Of a DNA stretch of 64,000 nt, positions 60,025 to 64,000 are shown piece by piece. This DNA comes from Chitinophaga nivalis. Its GTDB lineage: Bacteria > Bacteroidota > Bacteroidia > Chitinophagales > Chitinophagaceae. The DNA is taken from assembly GCF_025989125.1 (NCBI RefSeq), contig NZ_JAPDNR010000001.1, positions 974,301-1,038,300 on the forward strand, given 5' to 3'. Position numbers and translations under genes: made by a program. Every line of letters begins with the position of its first letter. The first letter of the stretch is position 1. A model generated the notes under the pieces. It saw only the letters and a list, made by a program, of their open reading frames with translations, did no database searches and was not told the DNA's origin.

Positions 60025-62496
60025 ATGCTGATGAAACATTTCTTTACACTACTATTTTCACTGTCCCTTGCGTTATCCGTACACGCGCAGCAATGCGCGG
60101 TAAAGGGTAAAGTGGTGAATGCCGAAGGGAAACCTGTACAATTTGCCAACGTAGCGATTCCTGCCATGCATACCGGCGCAACTGCCGACCAGCAAGGTCT
60201 TTTCCAGATAAAAAATATTACGCCCGGTACACATGAAATCCTGATTACCATGTTGGGTTATCAGTCTGTGAAACTGAAGAAAAATATAGGCGCCGGTCAA
60301 ACCATTACACTGGACATCAAACTGGAAGAAGACCTGTCGAAGCTGAATGAGGTAGTGGTTACCGGGGTATCCCGCGCTACGGCAGTACGCAAGAATCCTA
60401 TTCCCATTGCTGTAATCGGTAAAAGGGAAATGAACATGAACGTGAATAATAACATCATCGATGCTATTATTAAAGGAGTACCTGGTGTAAGTGCAGTGAC
60501 CACCGGTCCCAATATTTCCAAACCCTTCATCCGTGGCCTGGGCTATAACAGGGTGCTCACCTTGTATGATGGCATCCGGCAGGAAGGCCAGCAATGGGGA
60601 GATGAACATGGTATAGAGATAGATCAATACGGTGTTTCCCGGGCAGAAGTGGTAAAAGGCCCCGCCAGTCTTACCTATGGCTCCGATGCGCTGGCAGGTG
60701 TGATTAACATGATTCCCGACATCCCGGAAGTGGAAGAAGGAAAACTGAAAGGTAGCTTTCTGGCAGACTACCACAGCAACAACGGGATGATAGGATCTTC
60801 CCTGGGACTGGCTTTCCGGAAAAACGACTGGAAGTACACCATCAGAGGTACCGCTAAGGCAGCACATAATTATCAGAATAAAATAGATGGATTTGTATAT
60901 GGTACTGCTTTCCGGGAGTACAACCTTTCTGCTATTGCCCGGGTGGATAAAGTATGGGGCAGCTCTCAGTGGGGCGCTACCTTGTATGATAATACCCAGG
61001 AAATACCCGATGGCAGCAGGGATTCACTGACCCGTAAGTTTACCCGTCAGGTAAAAGATGAAGACGATGATATCAGAAACCGGCCGATAGTACCGGATAA
61101 CGAACTGCGTACCTACCGGTTAAATCCACTCCACCAGCGCATTCAACATTACCGGTTATACAATACCACTAAATGGAAAATCGGCAACGGTGATCTGAAT
61201 ACAACTATCGGATTACAGCAAAGCATCCGGCGGGAATACAACCACCCGGAAATGGTAGCCCAGCCCGGATTATATGTAGTGCTGAATACCCTGAACTACG
61301 ATGTCCGCTATAACCTGCCCACCTGGAATGGCGTGGAAACCACCGTAGGAGTGAATGGAATGTACCAGGTAAACAAAAGTAAAAACGGTACCGATTTCCC
61401 TATACCTAATTATAACCTGTTCGACATCGGCGGTTTTTTCTTCGCTAAAAAATCTTTCGGCAAACTGGATATATCCGGAGGGCTTCGTTATGACAGCAGG
61501 AAAATCCGCTGGAACGATTTTTATGTAGGACCCAACAAAGCCAACGGATTTGAAAAGCACATGGAATTACCGGATACCGCTGGTGGTCATTTACAATTCC
61601 CGGCATTCAGCCATAATTATACCGGTATATCCGGTAGTGTGGGCGCCACCTATAACCTGAGTGAGCGTGTATTACTGAAAGCCAATATTGCCAGAGGATA
61701 CCGTGCGCCGAATATTACGGAAATAGGTTCCAATGGTCTGGATCCCGGCGCACACATTGTATACCTGGGTAATCGTGGCTTCAAACCGGAATTTAGTTTG
61801 CAGGAAGATATCGGATTCCTCGCCTATCTGCCGGATGTGGATATCAGCGTAGAATTGTTTAATAATAATATCGACAACTATATCTATCAGTCACGGCTAT
61901 ACGACAATGAAGGTAATCCGGTGGTAATTGTACCCGGTAATGCCACTTACAAATATCAGCAATCCAGCGCGCGGTTGTTTGGAGCAGAGGTAAGTGTGAA
62001 TTTACATCCGCGTATCATTCCCTGGCTGACGTTTTATAACAGTGCCGCCTATACGCAGGGCTTAAACAGAAATGAGGAACTGATCAGTAAACATGGAGAT
62101 GCAGCCCGGTACCTGCCGTTTATACCGCCCATGCATGTACGGTCTGAGCTGAAAGCTACTGCACGCAGGGATTATGGAATATTTACCAAAGCCTATGTAC
62201 GTGCGGAGGCAGATATATATGGTGCACAATCCCGGTTCTATGGTGTAGATGATACGGAAACCTATACCCCGGGCTATACATTGATTAACCTGGGCGCCGG
62301 ATCAGGCATCCGCAGCAAACGTGGTAAAACCATTTGTGAAATCTTCCTGCAGCTGGACAATGTATTTGATGTCGCCTATCAGGCTAATATGAACCGGCTG
62401 AAATATTTTGAATATTACAGCGCTTCACCCAACGGGCGTTTCGGTATCTATAACATGGGAAGGAATTTCAGTGCCAAGGTAATCGTACCTTTTTAA
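60025..62496 (+). CDS. TonB-dependent outer-membrane receptor, probable metal (zinc) uptake
   Basis: An 823-residue receptor; ATGs at 60025 and 60031 are both possible. A signal peptide (FFTLLFSLSLALSVHAQ) is followed by a carboxypeptidase-D regulatory-like domain at about 25-105 (KGKVVNAEGKPVQFANVAIP). The plug domain at about 110-235 has IIDAIIKGVPGVSAV, GLGYNRVLTLYDGIRQEGQQ and YGSDALAGVINMI. A 22-strand barrel ends in AKVIVPF. The receptor is of the TonB ferric/zinc/vitamin class rather than the SusC class, since no SusD partner follows. It lies 132 bp after the CobW-type gene, so a role in metal uptake is inferred from context. Confidence 0.9.
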   Translation: MLMKHFFTLLFSLSLALSVHAQQCAVKGKVVNAEGKPVQFANVAIPAMHTGATADQQGLFQIKNITPGTHEILITMLGYQSVKLKKNIGAGQTITLDIKLEEDLSKLNEVVVTGVSRATAVRKNPIPIAVIGKREMNMNVNNNIIDAIIKGVPGVSAVTTGPNISKPFIRGLGYNRVLTLYDGIRQEGQQWGDEHGIEIDQYGVSRAEVVKGPASLTYGSDALAGVINMIPDIPEVEEGKLKGSFLADYHSNNGMIGSSLGLAFRKNDWKYTIRGTAKAAHNYQNKIDGFVYGTAFREYNLSAIARVDKVWGSSQWGATLYDNTQEIPDGSRDSLTRKFTRQVKDEDDDIRNRPIVPDNELRTYRLNPLHQRIQHYRLYNTTKWKIGNGDLNTTIGLQQSIRREYNHPEMVAQPGLYVVLNTLNYDVRYNLPTWNGVETTVGVNGMYQVNKSKNGTDFPIPNYNLFDIGGFFFAKKSFGKLDISGGLRYDSRKIRWNDFYVGPNKANGFEKHMELPDTAGGHLQFPAFSHNYTGISGSVGATYNLSERVLLKANIARGYRAPNITEIGSNGLDPGAHIVYLGNRGFKPEFSLQEDIGFLAYLPDVDISVELFNNNIDNYIYQSRLYDNEGNPVVIVPGNATYKYQQSSARLFGAEVSVNLHPRIIPWLTFYNSAAYTQGLNRNEELISKHGDAARYLPFIPPMHVRSELKATARRDYGIFTKAYVRAEADIYGAQSRFYGVDDTETYTPGYTLINLGAGSGIRSKRGKTICEIFLQLDNVFDVAYQANMNRLKYFEYYSASPNGRFGIYNMGRNFSAKVIVPF

Positions 62497-62499
62497 CCA

Positions 62500-63168
62500 T
62501 CAGCGGAGTTTAAGTCCCAGCTTGATACCAATGTGCAGGCTGGGCAATACACTTACCATCCGGCCGTCGTTGACGCTTACGCCATTGACTTCCTGATGGT
62601 ATGTTTTGTATTGATAGATTTTACTACGCAAACCAAGACCGATGAAGGGATCCAGAATGAATTTATCTTTCCGGAATTGTCGTCCCAGTAACAGCTGAAA
62701 GCCGAATACATTTTTATCGGCGCTGCTGGTGTAGGTAGTGTTGTTGTTAACAATATCTTCATTGGGATAGAAAACCCGCTTGTAAAACAGCACCGGTTCA
62801 AAGTAAGTACCTGCGGCACTGGAGGGCCCCGTTTCCCTGGATATCAGATACCAGCGGAGACCTGCACGAAATCCCAGGCCGCGGGCATTTACAAATTGTT
62901 CTGTACTGATATCCGGTTTTTTCTGACCGATGTCTATTTTTTTTGCCAGCACATAATCAGGGTAATCTGTATAGATGCCGCTTACTCCCAGTTCAATACT
63001 GATCTTATCCGTGATCTCCTGTTCCAGGTATATATCCAGTTCATTAATCAGGGTAGTAGGATTTACTTTGAGATACGTATTTCTACCCTTTGATTTAGGA
63101 GGGTCCTGTGCAAAGGATGCGAAGGTAACAGCACAAAACAGCCATGTGAGCAGCAATGTCTTTTTCAT
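62500..63168 (-). CDS. Outer-membrane beta-barrel protein (DUF3575-like)
   Basis: A 222-residue protein with signal peptide MKKTLLLTWLFCAVTFASFAQ. The mature part begins with a proline/lysine linker (DPPKSKGRNTYLKVNP), then strands with the pattern INELDIYLEQEITDKISIELG and FGFQLLLGRQF, ending in LHIGIKLGLKLR. This is the layout of small outer-membrane barrels related to DUF3575. Function is unknown. It is convergent with the TonB receptor, with only 3 bp between the stop codons. It is transcribed away from purN, 79 bp downstream of it. Confidence 0.7.
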   Translation of the reverse strand: MKKTLLLTWLFCAVTFASFAQDPPKSKGRNTYLKVNPTTLINELDIYLEQEITDKISIELGVSGIYTDYPDYVLAKKIDIGQKKPDISTEQFVNARGLGFRAGLRWYLISRETGPSSAAGTYFEPVLFYKRVFYPNEDIVNNNTTYTSSADKNVFGFQLLLGRQFRKDKFILDPFIGLGLRSKIYQYKTYHQEVNGVSVNDGRMVSVLPSLHIGIKLGLKLR

Positions 63169-63247
63169 ACAGTTGTAAGGGTTAGTGCAGCTTTCAGTGG
63201 TTAGTTAAAACTGGCAATAGCGCAATCCTGAAAGTAATTGCAGATTA

Positions 63248-63817
63248 CTAAATTTTTGACAATAATCGTTCCACAATTATTGGGAACCATTGATGTTCCA
63301 ACGCCTGCACTTTCTTTGCTACTGATTCGGGCGTATCGTCTGAAGTGATAGCACAGCGCTCCTGCAATATAGGCGCACCGTCATCATATTTTTCATTCAC
63401 ATAATGAATGGTGATACCACTCTCCTTTTCACCGGCAGCAATGACTGCTTCATGTACAAAGTGACCATACATGCCTTTACCTCCAAATTTAGGTAACAGT
63501 GCCGGATGTATGTTAATGATACGTTCAGGAAAAGCCTGTACCAGATTGGCTGGTACTTTCCACAAAAAGCCGGCGAGTACAACGAGGTCGGTTTTGTATT
63601 CCTGTAATAATTGAATGTAGGTGTCGGTGTGCAGAAATTGCTCCTTTTCCAGTAAGATGCCTGGAATACCTTCCCGTTCAGCAATCTGAAAAACGCCCGC
63701 ACCGGGTTTGTTACATATAATCAGCGCTACCCGTGCTTGATCTGAATTCCTGAAATGATCTATAATCTTCTGTGCGTTGCTACCTGCTCCGGATGCGAAT
63801 ATGGCAATATTTTTCAA
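63248..63817 (-). CDS. purN: Phosphoribosylglycinamide formyltransferase
   Basis: 189 residues. The N-terminal KNIAIFASGAGSNAQKIIDHF is the phosphate-binding start of PurN. NIHPALLPKFGGKGMYG holds the catalytic Asn/His, and HYVNEKYDDGAPILQ the catalytic Asp. It transfers a formyl group from 10-formyl-THF to GAR in purine synthesis. The start codon appears to be TTG at 63817: no ATG lies at the conserved N-terminus. A -7 element TATTTTTG (63856-63849) lies 32 bp upstream. The upstream gene is separated by a stem-loop, so purN is probably transcribed alone. Confidence 0.95.
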   Translation of the reverse strand: MKNIAIFASGAGSNAQKIIDHFRNSDQARVALIICNKPGAGVFQIAEREGIPGILLEKEQFLHTDTYIQLLQEYKTDLVVLAGFLWKVPANLVQAFPERIINIHPALLPKFGGKGMYGHFVHEAVIAAGEKESGITIHYVNEKYDDGAPILQERCAITSDDTPESVAKKVQALEHQWFPIIVERLLSKI

Positions 63818-63848
63818 AGCTTGCGTTTATTTAATGTATTGTGGGATG

Positions 63849-63856
63849 CAAAAATA
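63849..63856 (-). promoter_or_regulatory. -7 element of purN
   Basis: On the minus strand TATTTTTG matches TAnnTTTG exactly, 32 bp before the TTG start. The -33 region is weak. Confidence 0.5.
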
Positions 63857-63871
63857 GAGAATTACCCATTA

Positions 63872-63915
63872 GGAAACAGCCCTTCTCCGGAGTTGTTTAC
63901 GGGAAAGGCTGTTCC
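63872..63915. repeat. Stem-loop between the last gene and purN
   Basis: Arms GGAAACAGCC (63872-63882) and GGCTGTTCC (63907-63915) pair with one bulged base. It lies just after the stop of the truncated minus-strand gene and has no T run, so it is a weak terminator candidate. Confidence 0.45.
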
Positions 63916-63924
63916 GGTAATTAA

Positions 63925-64000
63925 TTATTTCAGGTATTGTCCGCAGCCGTGGTAGGTTTGTTGCCTGGTTTTCAGTTCTACACTGTTGGGTTGCATAAAA
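63925..64000 (-). CDS. 3' end of an unidentified gene, cut by window edge
   Basis: A minus-strand frame enters from the right edge and ends at the TAA at 63927-63925, leaving 24 codons. The last residues are polar with Gly and Cys (QTYHGCGQYLK). There is an in-frame ATG two codons from the edge, so a 23-residue peptide cannot be formally excluded. A C-terminus of a larger protein is more likely. The family cannot be recognised from this fragment. Confidence 0.4.
   Translation of the reverse strand, partial: FMQPNSVELKTRQQTYHGCGQYLK

Overview
The window is chromosomal DNA of a Bacteroidota bacterium, most likely a Chitinophagaceae member (Chitinophaga-like). The evidence is a 4330-residue adhesin ending in a gliding-motility/type IX secretion (T9SS) type B sorting domain followed by PorP/SprF and OmpA-type partners, a second T9SS cargo candidate, GH92 and CBM9-like secreted sugar enzymes, a DUF5606 protein, and many promoters of the Bacteroidota type (-33 TTTG, -7 TAnnTTTG, spacer 19-21). 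I see no rRNA, CRISPR array, insertion sequence or integrase. The taxonomic call is inference from gene families, not from a marker gene.

Layout. 1-880 (minus strand): an array of atypical tRNA-like genes running off the left edge (anticodons GUG, GUA, UAU), a terminator, and a roughly 165-nt candidate structured RNA with its own promoter and a terminator that has a competing upstream arm. 1.3-6.5 kb: an orphan OmpR-type response regulator, a small four-fold repeat protein, a membrane protein, a stand-alone HsdR-N-like nuclease domain protein, an ABC exporter and a 35-residue membrane peptide. 6.6-16.1 kb: GT87-type membrane glycosyltransferase, GH92 mannosidase, a two-gene CBM9/GHL10-like operon, an M13 metallopeptidase and a DUF5009-like acyltransferase. 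16.4-24.6 kb (mostly minus): a co-directional, tightly packed run of NACHT-like NTPase, transglutaminase-like membrane protein, ClC, KefF-like and KefC-like proteins.

25.2-41.5 kb: the surface adhesin (2 + 4 + 2 lectin-like modules, 32 Ig-like modules, one FN3, one sorting domain), PorP/SprF, and a TPR-PD40-OmpA protein, closed by a strong terminator. This reads as a self-contained T9SS cell-surface unit. 42-57 kb: a lipoprotein, a PfkB kinase, S1/P1 nuclease, UvrB, an Amt transporter followed by a porin, DUF2461, Asd, a lamin-tail T9SS cargo, DUF5606 and an M3 peptidase.

57-62.5 kb is a likely zinc (or other metal) homeostasis locus: SCO1 and a Fur/Zur-family repressor on the minus strand, divergent from MerC-like, CobW-like GTPase and TonB receptor genes. 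A perfect 15-bp-arm palindrome overlaps a consensus promoter in front of merC. The window ends with an outer-membrane protein, purN, and the 3' end of an unidentified gene. Start codons were moved from the longest open frame wherever a signal peptide, promoter or terminator made the longest start implausible.
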